NCBI GenBank assembly: GCA_026184775.1
Contig: JANCYW010000002.1
Span: forward strand, 124,001-188,000
Origin: Cyanidium caldarium
Taxonomy: Eukaryota; Rhodophyta; Bangiophyceae; Cyanidiales; Cyanidiaceae
Length of the DNA stretch: 64,000 nt
Reading direction: 5' to 3'
The position numbers and the translations under genes were made by a program. Under the pieces are notes generated by a model that saw only the letters and a program-made list of their open reading frames with translations, did no database searches and was not told the DNA's origin. Below are positions 54,746 through 63,651 of the stretch, piece after piece (within the stretch, counting starts at the first letter, position 1; every line of letters starts with the position of its first letter).

Positions 54746-55168
54746 TCACGACAGGAACCCCAGCTTGCCGCCGTTAGCCTTGGCCATACGTATCAAGTTC
54801 TGCCGCATCTTCCCCTCCACACCGGCGAACTTGCAGAAATTGGTGATGGCCTGCGAGTGCAACGCGATGCCCTTGCCGCGCAGCTTCTCGAACCGCTCCT
54901 TGCCCAGAACCGCCCGAGCCGCCACCACCGCCGGAGTGAACACGCCCGGCTGACCCTTGGCCATCCGCCAGGTGCTCGCTGTTCGCACCGGGTGCGGCCG
55001 CATCGGCGTCAGTGCCGCAGCTCGTTGAGCGCAGGCCGGCCGACCTCGCGCCCACGACCCGTCGAGCTGTGGCACGGCTCGCTCGCCGCGTCCCCGTCGC
55101 CCAGCACCGCACACCGTCGCCCATGGCACGTTGCCCACAAACCCCAACGATCCACTCAGTTGCAGCAT
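54746..55168 (-). CDS. PGR5: PROTON GRADIENT REGULATION 5 (PGR5)
   Basis: 140 residues. After a leader of about 65 residues suited to plastid import, the mature part is a nearly complete PGR5: QPGVFTPAVVAARAVLGKER, FEKLRGKGIALHSQAITNF, CKFAGVEGKMRQNLIRMAKA and the end NGGKLGFLS. The LRGK-IALHSQ-IT-FC block and the KLGFL end are diagnostic. PGR5 is a small stromal protein needed for antimycin-sensitive cyclic electron flow around photosystem I and for the proton gradient in strong or changing light. PGRL1, its membrane partner, is the next gene upstream on the same strand. Confidence 0.93.
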   Translation of the reverse strand: MLQLSGSLGFVGNVPWATVCGAGRRGRGERAVPQLDGSWARGRPACAQRAAALTPMRPHPVRTASTWRMAKGQPGVFTPAVVAARAVLGKERFEKLRGKGIALHSQAITNFCKFAGVEGKMRQNLIRMAKANGGKLGFLS

Positions 55169-55496
55169 GTCGGAAGCTTCCTACTGGCACGCGTTCCCTC
55201 GCTCGATCTGCCTATCGAGCCGCAGATGCCACGCGCACCGCTCGCGCACCGAACGACCGCCTCCGGGCGCGCGCAGACGCCCGACGACGAACGGACGGGG
55301 GTGCCATGCGGAGCACGCAGAAATCGGCGCGGCATCGGACACGACGCACAAAAGCAGTAGGAACAAGCGCGATACAGGAGAGGATGGGGAGCAAGTGGAC
55401 GAGTCGGTGATGGCTTCGTCGTCCCATCCACGCCCCTCTTCCGTCCTTCCGCGATGTCACGGACCCATGGAAGCTGCCCATCGCCACTTTTACGGT
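55169..55496. promoter_or_regulatory. PGR5 upstream region
   Basis: 328 bp between the PGR5 start and the PGRL1 stop on the same strand. It should hold the PGR5 promoter and the PGRL1 3' UTR. The minus-strand frames crossing it have no recognisable content. Confidence 0.45.
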
Positions 55497-56624
55497 TCAT
55501 CCACCGCTGTTACCGCCGGGTGCTGCGGAGACAGGCGTCGGAGGTGCGTCGGCCAGCGATCCCGACTCGCCCACGCGTCGCACCTGCTCCATGCGCATGC
55601 GCTCACGGCTCACTCGCAGCGCCGACTTGCACTTTTCGCACTTTGTGTCGGCCACATCGCGGTGGCCCTCGATGCCGAGGATGTCGCCGAAGAAGACGCG
55701 CTGTTCGGCGCCGCAGGTGGGACACTCGCCCTCGACGATCAACGGCTTGCGCTGCAGCACCAGTTGGGTGGTGAACACTGCGAACGCGTAGATGAACGGT
55801 GTGCCGAGCAGCAGGTTGAATACCGGGTTGATGTGGCGGAGCGGCGTCAGCTCGAAGGTGACCGCAGCCCAGAGCAGCGCCCCGATGCCGGCCGCCGGCG
55901 CGTACATCATCGTCTGCCGCATCCGGTCCACCCGGCAGTCACTATAACACACGCCGGTCTCCACGTTGCAGCGCGGTCCCCACTGCAGCGCGATACGGGA
56001 GTTTTGTAGGCGCAGTTTGGCCTTGAGGATGTCAAACTCGTCGTCGCTCATCATCGGCGTGCCGTTGTAGTACGCTTGCGCCGCGCTGACAAACTTTTGC
56101 TCATCGCGGTTCATCACCACCACCTGTGAGCCGCTCCACTGCAGGTCCTCTTTCAACAGATTGAACTCATCGTTGCTCATGATCGGCTTGCCGTTGTAGT
56201 ACGAGTACACCGCCTCGAGGTAGATGCGCTCCTTCTCGGATTCGGTCAGCTGCCGGCGCTCGCCGGTGCGGGGGTCAATGGAGCAGTATTCCAGCAAGTT
56301 GCCCGCATCCACCTCTTCCATCTTGGAGGCGAGGGTACTGCCGGGCGAGGAGGTCGGCGGCTCGGATGACGGGCCGCCCGAGGACGGCGGCGGATTCTCC
56401 GGTGACTCCTCCGCCCGCAACGTCAGCGCTCCTCCACCCAGACGAGTTTCGCGCTCGTTGTTGCGCCGACGACGGCCTTGGCTGAGTGACGGACGACGTC
56501 CGCGTGCTACCCCCCACGCCGCCGCAGGTGGCGGGCGGGTGTCGCAGCACCCGGTGCGAGCCGGTCCGCCGCGACCACCACCACCACCACCACCCCGCGC
56601 GAGCGTACCCACTTGCACGAACAT
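55497..56624 (-). CDS. PGRL1: PGR5-like protein 1 (PGRL1)
   Basis: 375 residues from ATG 56624. A Gly/Arg/Ser-rich leader is followed by NLLEYCSIDPRTGERRQL and two related repeats: YNGKPIMSNDEFNLLKEDL with SGSQVVVMNRDEQKFVSA, and YNGTPMMSDDEFDILKAKL with LQWGPRCNVETGVCYSD. Then come two membrane spans (APAAGIGALLWAAVTFEL and LLLGTPFIYAFAVFTTQLVL) and a zinc-binding end with CPTCGAEQRVFFGDILGIEG and CEKCKSALRV. This is the PGRL1 layout of plants, including the redox cysteines. PGRL1 anchors and stabilises PGR5 at the thylakoid membrane. An uncommon feature is only the low-complexity Gly run after the start, coded by a (CCA)n tract. Confidence 0.93.
   Translation of the reverse strand: MFVQVGTLARGGGGGGGRGGPARTGCCDTRPPPAAAWGVARGRRPSLSQGRRRRNNERETRLGGGALTLRAEESPENPPPSSGGPSSEPPTSSPGSTLASKMEEVDAGNLLEYCSIDPRTGERRQLTESEKERIYLEAVYSYYNGKPIMSNDEFNLLKEDLQWSGSQVVVMNRDEQKFVSAAQAYYNGTPMMSDDEFDILKAKLRLQNSRIALQWGPRCNVETGVCYSDCRVDRMRQTMMYAPAAGIGALLWAAVTFELTPLRHINPVFNLLLGTPFIYAFAVFTTQLVLQRKPLIVEGECPTCGAEQRVFFGDILGIEGHRDVADTKCEKCKSALRVSRERMRMEQVRRVGESGSLADAPPTPVSAAPGGNSGG
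56573..56600. repeat. (CCA)n repeat in the PGRL1 leader
   Basis: A run of CCACCA units on the plus strand reads as a glycine run in the PGRL1 transit peptide region on the minus strand. Such runs are loosely constrained in leaders. Confidence 0.7.
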
Positions 56625-56948
56625 GCTCGGACGCAACTCGCTATCCACACGCCCGCGGAGAATGCAACTGGAGTGCGTTGCGCGCGCGCGCTCTCGACGC
56701 TGGCTGTGAATGAACCCGTCGACGCGTTCGTACCGCGGCAGAACGACGGAAGCGGTGCCGTCGAACGCGCGACCGCGATGCCGTCCTGTCGCGGCGGCCG
56801 CTCTCCGCAGATCATGTCACACACACACACAGAGAGAGAGAGACGCGCGGAGGCACACCTCCGTCGTGAGGGGTCACCGACGACCAACACGATTTACGTA
56901 AAGTGCTCGCCAGTGACAGATAGAACGTGCTACTGAATCAATGCAGGA
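56625..56948. other. PGRL1 upstream region with (AC)n(AG)n
   Basis: 324 bp between the PGRL1 start and the SPX-RING stop. A dinucleotide tract, AC repeats passing into AG repeats, lies at about 56818-56842, some 200 bp before the PGRL1 ATG. It is the most regular repeat of the region and sits where the promoter is expected. Confidence 0.6.
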
Positions 56949-59081
56949 CTAGATGATACTACAAGCTGATTTCGGGGTGCGTTTCGGGCGCGCCCCCGAA
57001 GTGACGTCGTCGGGCGCGCTCTGCGGCCGGTCATACGTGAAATCGCCCATCTCGTCGTAACCGAACAGCGCGTCTGCACCGCTGACCGAAACCGCCTTCC
57101 AGATCTGGGGCGGGCTGCGGGCGCGGGTGCCAGCAGTTGGTCGTGGCCCGGTGCTGGTCGTGGACGGGCGGGTTTCCTCTGGCAGCGACAACGCCTTCAT
57201 GCTGGCGGTGAGCCGGGCGGCGGCTTGCGCATCGTACCGCTTGCGGCGCTCGAGCCGCAGGCGCAACTCCTGCTCTTTGCGCTGGCGTCGCCGCCAGTGC
57301 GACGCGAACGCCACCCGCAGCAGCGCGTCGATGGAGTCGGCGCGACGGCCGGACACTGCCGGCTGTTCGGCGGGCTCGGCATCGGCGCGTCGTTCCTCCT
57401 GGGTGTCGACGTCGGACGGGGTGCCAGTTGTCGGCACGCCATCCGCACAGCAGGCGCGCCGCGAGGCATCCTGCAGCCGACACAGAGGACAGAGAAACGC
57501 GCTGCCGCCGTGTTGCCCGGCGCCATACGTCGCCTCCTCCAGGCACAGCGCACAGAGGCGGTGGCGACAGGGGAGTTCGCGCGTCTCGTACAGCATATCC
57601 AGGCAGATCGGGCAAGTAAAGTGGCTGGGAATGGCGGCCACCGCCACCGCCAGCGCCTCCTCAGTCGCCTTGGCGTCCATACCGATCTCCTTGGTGAGGT
57701 AAAACTTGGTGGCAATGCTGTACGGTGAGGCCGACAGCGGCTGATCGCCCGTGCGACCCATGTGCCGGTTCAGATTCACCGCCAGCTGCTGGCACTCGTC
57801 GTTGAAGGTGCGCGGGTGCCTGTCGCCGCCGGCGGCAGCAGCCGTTTTCGGGGCCGATGGGTCGGCATGACCGTGCCGACCGCCACCTAGGATGAACCGC
57901 AACAGCGAACGCGACTTGGGCGCATGTCCCGCGGTTACCGCTGCTACGGTCGTCGGCGAAGCGGACAGCGGTGAGGCGCCGCCACTCGACGGTGGCACCT
58001 GTCGGCGCATTTTGTACAGCGCCAACAGCGCGCAATCCTTGCGCTGTCGGAAATCCACCAAAAAGTTCAGCCGGCGCACATCGCACACAAACGCCTGCGA
58101 CGAGATGTAGCGTCGCAGCAACCGTCCGGCGTAGTCCAGATCGTTGCGGCGCGCTTCACCCTGCCGCGACACCACCGGTGCCAGCACTTTGGCGGTGGCT
58201 GTCTCCACCACTTGCCGCACTGCCGACGCCGACACCGTCTCCATGTTTCCGCGGTCGCGCACCCGCTCGGTGGCACTGCTGGCGCTGGTGGTGGTGGTGG
58301 CGCTGTTGCTGCTGCCGCCTTCCGCATCGCCACCGCTCGCGCCCGACTCGAGCTGCCGCGACGGTGCCGACGCCGCTGGTGCTGCGTCCAACTCGGCCAA
58401 CGCTTTGCGATACTTTTTCACAATCTTTCCGATGGCCACTTGGGCAATTTGCAGACACACCAGCACCTGCTCAGCCTCCACGCCGATGTTCAGCGCCGCC
58501 GACAGCGACGCATTGATGCCCTGTTGACGCATGCGCTCCACGCGCTCCATCAAGTCACCGGTGCGCGCACAGAAAAACTGATCGGTGGCCTGCACCTCCC
58601 GCACCACCGCTTGCCAGAACTCGGACACCGCGCGCTGCACCGTCTCCAGCGCCGACGACACTCCAGCAGTGCCCATACTGCGCCGGCGGCGCGGGGCGCA
58701 TTCCAGAGATGTCGTCGCCGCAGTTCCGCTTGCTGCGTCTGCCATCTTTGCCTTGAGCTGTCGTTTGCCCACCGCCACCTGCATCGCCGACACGGCCCGC
58801 TTGCCTGCCTTGTACATACGGTACAGGGCGGCATACCGCTCGCCCAGCACCGCGCGCAGGGACGGCAGGCGCGACGGTGGCACGGTGGATAAGACAAGCT
58901 TTGGCAAACTCTCCTCCGGAGACAGATCCACGTTCGAGCGCGTCTCCAAAACCGAGTGCTTCTCGACAACCGCTGCGTCCGCCGGTGGCGCCGGGCAATC
59001 GTCGTAGTCGGCCTCGAACACCGCCGGCGCCTCGCCCGCAAAGACTTCTGAGAAGCCTTTTAATTTGTGGCCGTACTTCAT
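56949..59081 (-). CDS. SPX-RING protein (NLA/BAH1-like E3 ubiquitin ligase)
   Basis: 710 residues. It begins MKYGHKLKGFSEVFAGEAPA as SPX domains do. SPX helices continue in pieces (QFFCARTGDLMERVERMRQQ) to VAIGKIVKKYRKALAEL, the lysine cluster that binds inositol pyrophosphates. Two Ser/Ala-rich inserts interrupt the domain. A C3HC4 RING near 485-535 reads CPICLDMLYETRELPCRHRL, CALCLEEA and CPLCR. Plant NLA with the same SPX-RING order ubiquitylates phosphate transporters and controls phosphate and nitrate balance. The C-terminal 170 residues are charged and unrelated to anything I know. A role in phosphate signalling is inferred. Confidence 0.82.
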   Translation of the reverse strand: MKYGHKLKGFSEVFAGEAPAVFEADYDDCPAPPADAAVVEKHSVLETRSNVDLSPEESLPKLVLSTVPPSRLPSLRAVLGERYAALYRMYKAGKRAVSAMQVAVGKRQLKAKMADAASGTAATTSLECAPRRRRSMGTAGVSSALETVQRAVSEFWQAVVREVQATDQFFCARTGDLMERVERMRQQGINASLSAALNIGVEAEQVLVCLQIAQVAIGKIVKKYRKALAELDAAPAASAPSRQLESGASGGDAEGGSSNSATTTTSASSATERVRDRGNMETVSASAVRQVVETATAKVLAPVVSRQGEARRNDLDYAGRLLRRYISSQAFVCDVRRLNFLVDFRQRKDCALLALYKMRRQVPPSSGGASPLSASPTTVAAVTAGHAPKSRSLLRFILGGGRHGHADPSAPKTAAAAGGDRHPRTFNDECQQLAVNLNRHMGRTGDQPLSASPYSIATKFYLTKEIGMDAKATEEALAVAVAAIPSHFTCPICLDMLYETRELPCRHRLCALCLEEATYGAGQHGGSAFLCPLCRLQDASRRACCADGVPTTGTPSDVDTQEERRADAEPAEQPAVSGRRADSIDALLRVAFASHWRRRQRKEQELRLRLERRKRYDAQAAARLTASMKALSLPEETRPSTTSTGPRPTAGTRARSPPQIWKAVSVSGADALFGYDEMGDFTYDRPQSAPDDVTSGARPKRTPKSACSII

Positions 59082-59164
59082 CGGGGCAACCTTGGCAATA
59101 GATCCCGCTCTGCCTCCGTCAGTCCGGACGAATCCGAGCCCACCGAGCAGCGCCTCCCTGGAGT

Positions 59165-59591
59165 CGACCCAGCTGCGTCCTCCCTCAGCCTACACACTCT
59201 CCTCTCGGCTGCCCCGGAAGACCCGTTCGCCAAGTGGTCGTCTGAATAGGCTTGACCGCGAAGATTTCTCGTTCGAAACACGACCGGCCTTGCGGCTCTG
59301 CAGTGCCCGTTGATGACCACGTGAAAGTGTCCGACCGGGTCCAACGCCGCCGCTTCCTGACAGCGCCGATCGGGTCGAGCCGATCGGCGCTTGCGAGATG
59401 AACCGCGCGATGATGCAGCACACGCCTCTTCAGATCACACCACCACGAAGACGACCTGGAGAAGCCGGTCGTGTCGCGAATGGGAAATGTTCGTGGTCAA
59501 GCAAGCCCACTCAGACGACTGCTTGGCCACCGGGTCTTCCGGGGCAGTCCGGAGGAGGGTGTGTAGGCTGAGGGAGGACGCAGCTGGGTCG
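59165..59591. repeat. foldback element: long imperfect inverted repeat with a central palindrome
   Basis: The left arm (59165 to about 59290) and the right arm (about 59463 to 59591, read in reverse) are near copies. The outer 33 bases are identical, beginning CGACCCAGCTGCGTCCTCCC, and over about 110 bases I count some 14 mismatches and one 4-base gap. A second, perfect 11-base palindrome, GCGCCGATCGG at 59363-59373 with its reverse at 59380-59390, lies within a base or two of the centre of the arms. So the whole 427 bp folds on itself. No target-site duplication is evident at the outer ends. It sits between the SPX-RING start and the MED6 stop. It could be a MITE-like or foldback transposon remnant, or an inverted duplication. 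Confidence 0.85.
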
Positions 59592-59611
59592 CATAAATCG
59601 TCGGTGCCGCT

Positions 59612-60145
59612 TTAGGAGCGCAGATTGCTCCAGGGCGCATCGGCGAGAAATTGTAGACTCTGTTCCACGGCACCGAGCACTACATCCACAACCGTAGGTG
59701 CCTGGTATACGCTGCCGTTGAGTACATAGTAGGATGCGAGCACGTCGGCGATATCAGGTGCCCTCCGCCACTGCTTGCGGATCACAAACAAGTTGTGCAC
59801 GTACTCGACAGGCAGGGGCGGCCGCTCCTCGGGCCCCACTGACACGTACTCGACGCCGACCATGCTGCGCAGCCAGTCGTCCATCCCGGCACCACCGGGC
59901 GCTGCCGGCAGCTGCAGATTGCGTTGCATACGGATCACCTCATTGTTACACTGTCGATCGTAAAATGGCGAGCGCGCAAAATAATCCATAACGGTGTCCT
60001 CGGTGAGGGGAAAGTGCGTCAGCCACGCTGTGTCGCACCACACGGTGTGCTGCAGCGGTGTCTCCTCTTCTTCGTCTGCAGCGCCCGACGCCAGCGCCGA
60101 AACGTAGTCGGTGGAGACCGAGTGCTGCGGCTCGTGGCCGGCCAT
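59612..60145 (-). CDS. MED6: Mediator complex subunit 6
   Basis: 177 residues from ATG 60145. The MED6 domain is clear: TVWCDTAWLTHFPLTEDTVM and DYFARSPFYDRQCNNEVIRM, then MVGVEYVSVGPEE, LFVIRKQWRRAPDIADVLAS and YYVLNGSVYQAPTVVDVV. MED6 is part of the Mediator head that contacts RNA polymerase II. The protein is shorter than the animal form (about 246) because it stops soon after the domain, leaving out the disordered C-terminal tail. The GTG at 60163 is not needed. Confidence 0.93.
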   Translation of the reverse strand: MAGHEPQHSVSTDYVSALASGAADEEEETPLQHTVWCDTAWLTHFPLTEDTVMDYFARSPFYDRQCNNEVIRMQRNLQLPAAPGGAGMDDWLRSMVGVEYVSVGPEERPPLPVEYVHNLFVIRKQWRRAPDIADVLASYYVLNGSVYQAPTVVDVVLGAVEQSLQFLADAPWSNLRS

Positions 60146-60514
60146 TCTCTTGGAGCGTCCCACACCGTCGCCTGTTACCGCTCAAGAAGAATGACGCGCC
60201 AGCTCTGACGTCGACACCAGGGACGCCGAGCGGTCTTCGTTTAGCATCCCGCCGCAGATTTTCTCGTCAAGAGCGTTGTTCCAACCTCGCACACAAGCAG
60301 CCACCGGCACAACGCCTCGGGGAACGCTCTGTCCTCGTCGGAGCGCCCGTGCACGGGTATTGACGACCCAATCGGTCTTTGCATGCACCACATCGTTCGA
60401 CAGCACGACGCTTCTCCGTGTCTTTCACGATAGACGTTCTCGTTCTTTATCCTACCACCACAACATTCCACCACCCGACACCCACTGAGCATATCCCCTA
60501 CGCCCGCATCCTCT
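60146..60514. other. MED6 upstream region
   Basis: 369 bp between the MED6 start and the phosphoglucomutase stop, both minus-strand. No coding frame or repeat is supported. Confidence 0.5.
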
Positions 60515-62296
60515 TCAAGTGATCACGTTGGGGCGGTCGCGGCCGGTGAACGACGGCAGCTTGCTCACCTCCAGCGCCAGCTGCACCAGTCCGCGCAAGG
60601 CGGTGGCGGCGTCTTGGTCGACGCGGCTCGGGTCGCTCTCGTACTTTTCAATGTACATGCGGATGGTGGCGCCCATGCTGCCGGTGCCGCTCAGGCGAAA
60701 CACGATGCGCGAGCCGTCGGCGAACACGAACCGGATGCCCTGGTTGCGGGCCACGCTGCCATCCACCGGGTCGGTGTAGCAGAAATTGTCCGCCACGCTC
60801 ACCTTGTCGCCGTAACCACGCTCCAACAGCGACATATCGCCGCGTCGCTGGTACTCTTCCAGATGCTGCATCATGGCGTGGGCAGCGTCGGCATCGCACT
60901 CCTCGTAATCGTAGCGGGTGAAGAAATTGCGGCCGTATTCGCGCCAATGCTCCTCCACCACCTGTTGCACGCCCACCAGCGACCCGACCGGTGTCTTGTC
61001 CACGTTGCGGTACGCCAGAACCGACAACCAGCACAGCACCGCCCAGATGCCGTCTTTCTCGCGCACGTGGTCGCTCGAGGTGCCGAACGACTCCTCGCCG
61101 CAGATCTGCGCCCGCCCCGACGACAGCAGCGACGAGAAGAACTTCCACCCGGTGGGAGTCTCGTAGCACGCCAGGCCGTGCTTGGCGGCCACGCGATCCA
61201 CCGAGCTGGCGGTGGGCATGGAGCGCGCCACCCCCACCAGTTTGCCGCCCGCAAAGTAGGGAATGGCGCGTTCGGCGTACGCCGCGATGACCGCCAGCGA
61301 ATCGTTGGGTGTCACGAAAAAGCCACGTCCGATGATCATGTTGCGGTCGCCGTCGCCATCGGATGCCGCCCCAAACTCGGGTGCCTTGGGGTTCTGCTTC
61401 GGATCGCACAGCGCCACCAGCTCGGCGGCGTACACCAGGTTGGGGTCCGGATGGCCGCCGCCAAAGTCCTCCAACGGGGTGGCGTTGCGCAGGGCGGACG
61501 GCGGCGCGCCCAACTCCTCGCAGAATATGCGTCGGGTATAGGCGCCGGTCACGCCGTGCAACGAGTCAAACAGCATGGAAAAGTCGGGGCGTCGTAGCAG
61601 CGCGCGCAACCGCTCAAAGTCGAATATGCTGCGGAACAGGGCCACGTAGTCGTCAGCCGAGTCGATCACCTCGATGACGAAGCGGCGCTCGGTCGCGGCG
61701 GTGCGGTCGACAAAGGTGTAACTTCCCCGGCGTGACAGATTCACCGAGGCAAACGGATCCGCGTCGCTCTCCGTGCACGCAGACCGATACCCACTCACGC
61801 GTTGCGACTTGGCGTAGAACACGTCGGTATACGATTCGGGCGCCGGCCCGCCGTCCCCGGTGTTGTACTTGATGCCGAAATCGGCGTTCGGCCCGCCCGG
61901 GTTGTGCGACGCCGTCAGTATGATCCCGCCCGACAAGCGCCGCGCCCGAATAATCGCACTCACCGCCGGCGTGCACAAGATGCCGTTCTGGCCGATCAGC
62001 AGCTTGCCCACCCCGTTCGCCGCCACCAAACGCGTTATGGTCCGGATCGCCTCCCGATTGAAGTAACGCCCGTCTCCCCCCAGCACCAGCACTGGCGCTG
62101 ACTGCGCCCTGCCGTCCATACCTGAACCGGGTATCTCCGGCAGGGCGTCGAAGATGGACTGCACGAACGCCTCGATGTAGCCCGGCTGCTGGAACACCTT
62201 GACCTTTTTGCGCAGCCCGCTGGTACCCATCTTTTGTCCTTCGAATGGCTTGACGCCAAACTGCTTGATGACGAACGATCCCGCCGCGTCTCCCAT
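60515..62296 (-). CDS. PGM: phosphoglucomutase, cytosolic type
   Basis: 593 residues from ATG 62296, close to the usual 560-600. Motifs in order: KMGTSGLRKKVKVFQQPGYI at the start, GGDGRYFNREAI, the phosphoserine loop LTASHNPGGPNADFGIKYN (Ser near 127), metal loop SDGDGDRNMIIG, sugar loop GEESFGTSSDH and phosphate loop FRLSGTGSMGA. It interconverts glucose-1- and glucose-6-phosphate, linking storage starch and UDP-glucose to glycolysis. The frame extends to an ATG at 62545, but that is 14 bp from the stop of the upstream gene and the extra residues do not look like a transit peptide. Confidence 0.94.
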   Translation of the reverse strand: MGDAAGSFVIKQFGVKPFEGQKMGTSGLRKKVKVFQQPGYIEAFVQSIFDALPEIPGSGMDGRAQSAPVLVLGGDGRYFNREAIRTITRLVAANGVGKLLIGQNGILCTPAVSAIIRARRLSGGIILTASHNPGGPNADFGIKYNTGDGGPAPESYTDVFYAKSQRVSGYRSACTESDADPFASVNLSRRGSYTFVDRTAATERRFVIEVIDSADDYVALFRSIFDFERLRALLRRPDFSMLFDSLHGVTGAYTRRIFCEELGAPPSALRNATPLEDFGGGHPDPNLVYAAELVALCDPKQNPKAPEFGAASDGDGDRNMIIGRGFFVTPNDSLAVIAAYAERAIPYFAGGKLVGVARSMPTASSVDRVAAKHGLACYETPTGWKFFSSLLSSGRAQICGEESFGTSSDHVREKDGIWAVLCWLSVLAYRNVDKTPVGSLVGVQQVVEEHWREYGRNFFTRYDYEECDADAAHAMMQHLEEYQRRGDMSLLERGYGDKVSVADNFCYTDPVDGSVARNQGIRFVFADGSRIVFRLSGTGSMGATIRMYIEKYESDPSRVDQDAATALRGLVQLALEVSKLPSFTGRDRPNVIT

Positions 62297-62559
62297 GGCG
62301 AAAGAAAGCGCAGGCGGGTGATGAGGCACCGTGGTGCTCGACACGACAGAACACGTTCCGCAGCACGACCGCGGGACGTTCCATCGAGCGATCGATCGCT
62401 CGCTCATTGCGAATCGACGCGGCGGCGTCGAAAGAGGAGCGGTCGGTGGATGGATACAGAAAAATGCGGAGAGCACCTGTGGACGAAAAGTTAGTTTATT
62501 GGCAACGACAAAGCAGTCACCTAGATATGGCGCTCGCTCGGCCATAACGTGAATGCGAC

Positions 62560-63651
62560 CTAGTGGTTGATGGTCAGGTCGCGTTTCCAGCCCGGAAAGT
62601 TGGCGAGGGCAGTGTAGGAGAGGCGCCGGAGCATGTGGCCGACGACGTGTCCCGCTGGCGATGGAGATGCTGGTGCGGTGTCGTCATCGTCGTCGTCGCA
62701 AGTGCTCGTATGCGCCCGCAGTGGATGCGCATGCCATTCGGCCTTGGCGGTGCCCAGTGCTTGCATGGCGACCGCACATTGGTGCAGGCGCGTTTGCGTC
62801 TGACGGGCCAGCACCAACGGCAGACTGGTCTGGAGGGCGCGCAGGCTGTCGCGCACGATGCGGCGCACTCGGTAGTGGGCGGCGCGCAATTGGCGTTGCA
62901 GCAAGCGGCCCTGAGGGGTGTTGGTGGTGAGCATCAGCGGAATGTTGCTGAGATAATCCATGAGCGATACGTCCTGGAACACTGGCTCCAAGTGGTCATC
63001 CGCGAAATAGTCCAATTCCTCATCCAGCGGCGACGCTATCGAATCGGAAGGCACCTCGGCTGCCGTCGGCGGCGAGTGCTGTCGCGACCGCATACGCAGC
63101 GCCCGCAGTCTATTCATCAAGCGGTGCCCCGAGAACAAATACGCGCAGGCAGGGTCGGAGGCCGTTGGCGCCTCCGCCTCACAACGATTCAGGGTGCGAT
63201 GATAGTCAACCCACTCCAACAACAGATCCCGAATGACCGCCGCTTTGCCGTTGGGTGCCCCCAGGTGACCCGCATTCGGCAATGCGGGCGCGGCTGCCGC
63301 AACTTGCGCCTTCATTTGGGCACTTGGAACGTCGGCCGCGTCCGTGCCGAAGCGCCCCCACAGCAACGACCAGCGCCAACCGCTGCGGTTTGTAGCGGTC
63401 ACGCTCGTGGTCGCCTCTGTATTTCGTGGCGCTGCTGCCACCGCCGCCAGCGGCTTCTTGTGAGGCCGTCGCGAACACGCCACCATGCCGCCGTTGTTGC
63501 CTTGATTCACCCCGCGGTGGGGAAGCGGCGACAGTGCCGGCGCCACAAACGCCACCGTGCGCGCGCCACCACCGTCGACACTCTCCACGCCGCCCGTTCC
63601 CTCCACCGTGTACCTCTCCTCAACCAAGTTCTTCGAGTTCATCGAGCCCAT
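62560..63651 (-). CDS. unknown protein
   Basis: 363 residues from ATG 63651, with another ATG at 63642 (MNSKNLVEERY). The N-terminal 130 residues are Ala-, Gly- and Arg-rich. The C-terminal half is helical and has ordinary composition, for example AAVIRDLLLEWVDYHRTLNR, PVFQDVSLMDYLSNIPLML and HYRVRRIVRDSLRALQTSL, and carries a short Asp run (coded by a GAC/GAT repeat) near residue 325. I do not recognise any family. The regular codon use and the structured C-terminal half support a real gene. Confidence 0.55.
   Translation of the reverse strand: MGSMNSKNLVEERYTVEGTGGVESVDGGGARTVAFVAPALSPLPHRGVNQGNNGGMVACSRRPHKKPLAAVAAAPRNTEATTSVTATNRSGWRWSLLWGRFGTDAADVPSAQMKAQVAAAAPALPNAGHLGAPNGKAAVIRDLLLEWVDYHRTLNRCEAEAPTASDPACAYLFSGHRLMNRLRALRMRSRQHSPPTAAEVPSDSIASPLDEELDYFADDHLEPVFQDVSLMDYLSNIPLMLTTNTPQGRLLQRQLRAAHYRVRRIVRDSLRALQTSLPLVLARQTQTRLHQCAVAMQALGTAKAEWHAHPLRAHTSTCDDDDDDTAPASPSPAGHVVGHMLRRLSYTALANFPGWKRDLTINH

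Noticed and set aside
62297-62545. N-terminal extension of phosphoglucomutase as a plastid transit peptide
   Set aside because: The extra ATG lies 14 bp from the neighbour's stop, and the segment is Cys- and Pro-containing without a transit-like pattern.
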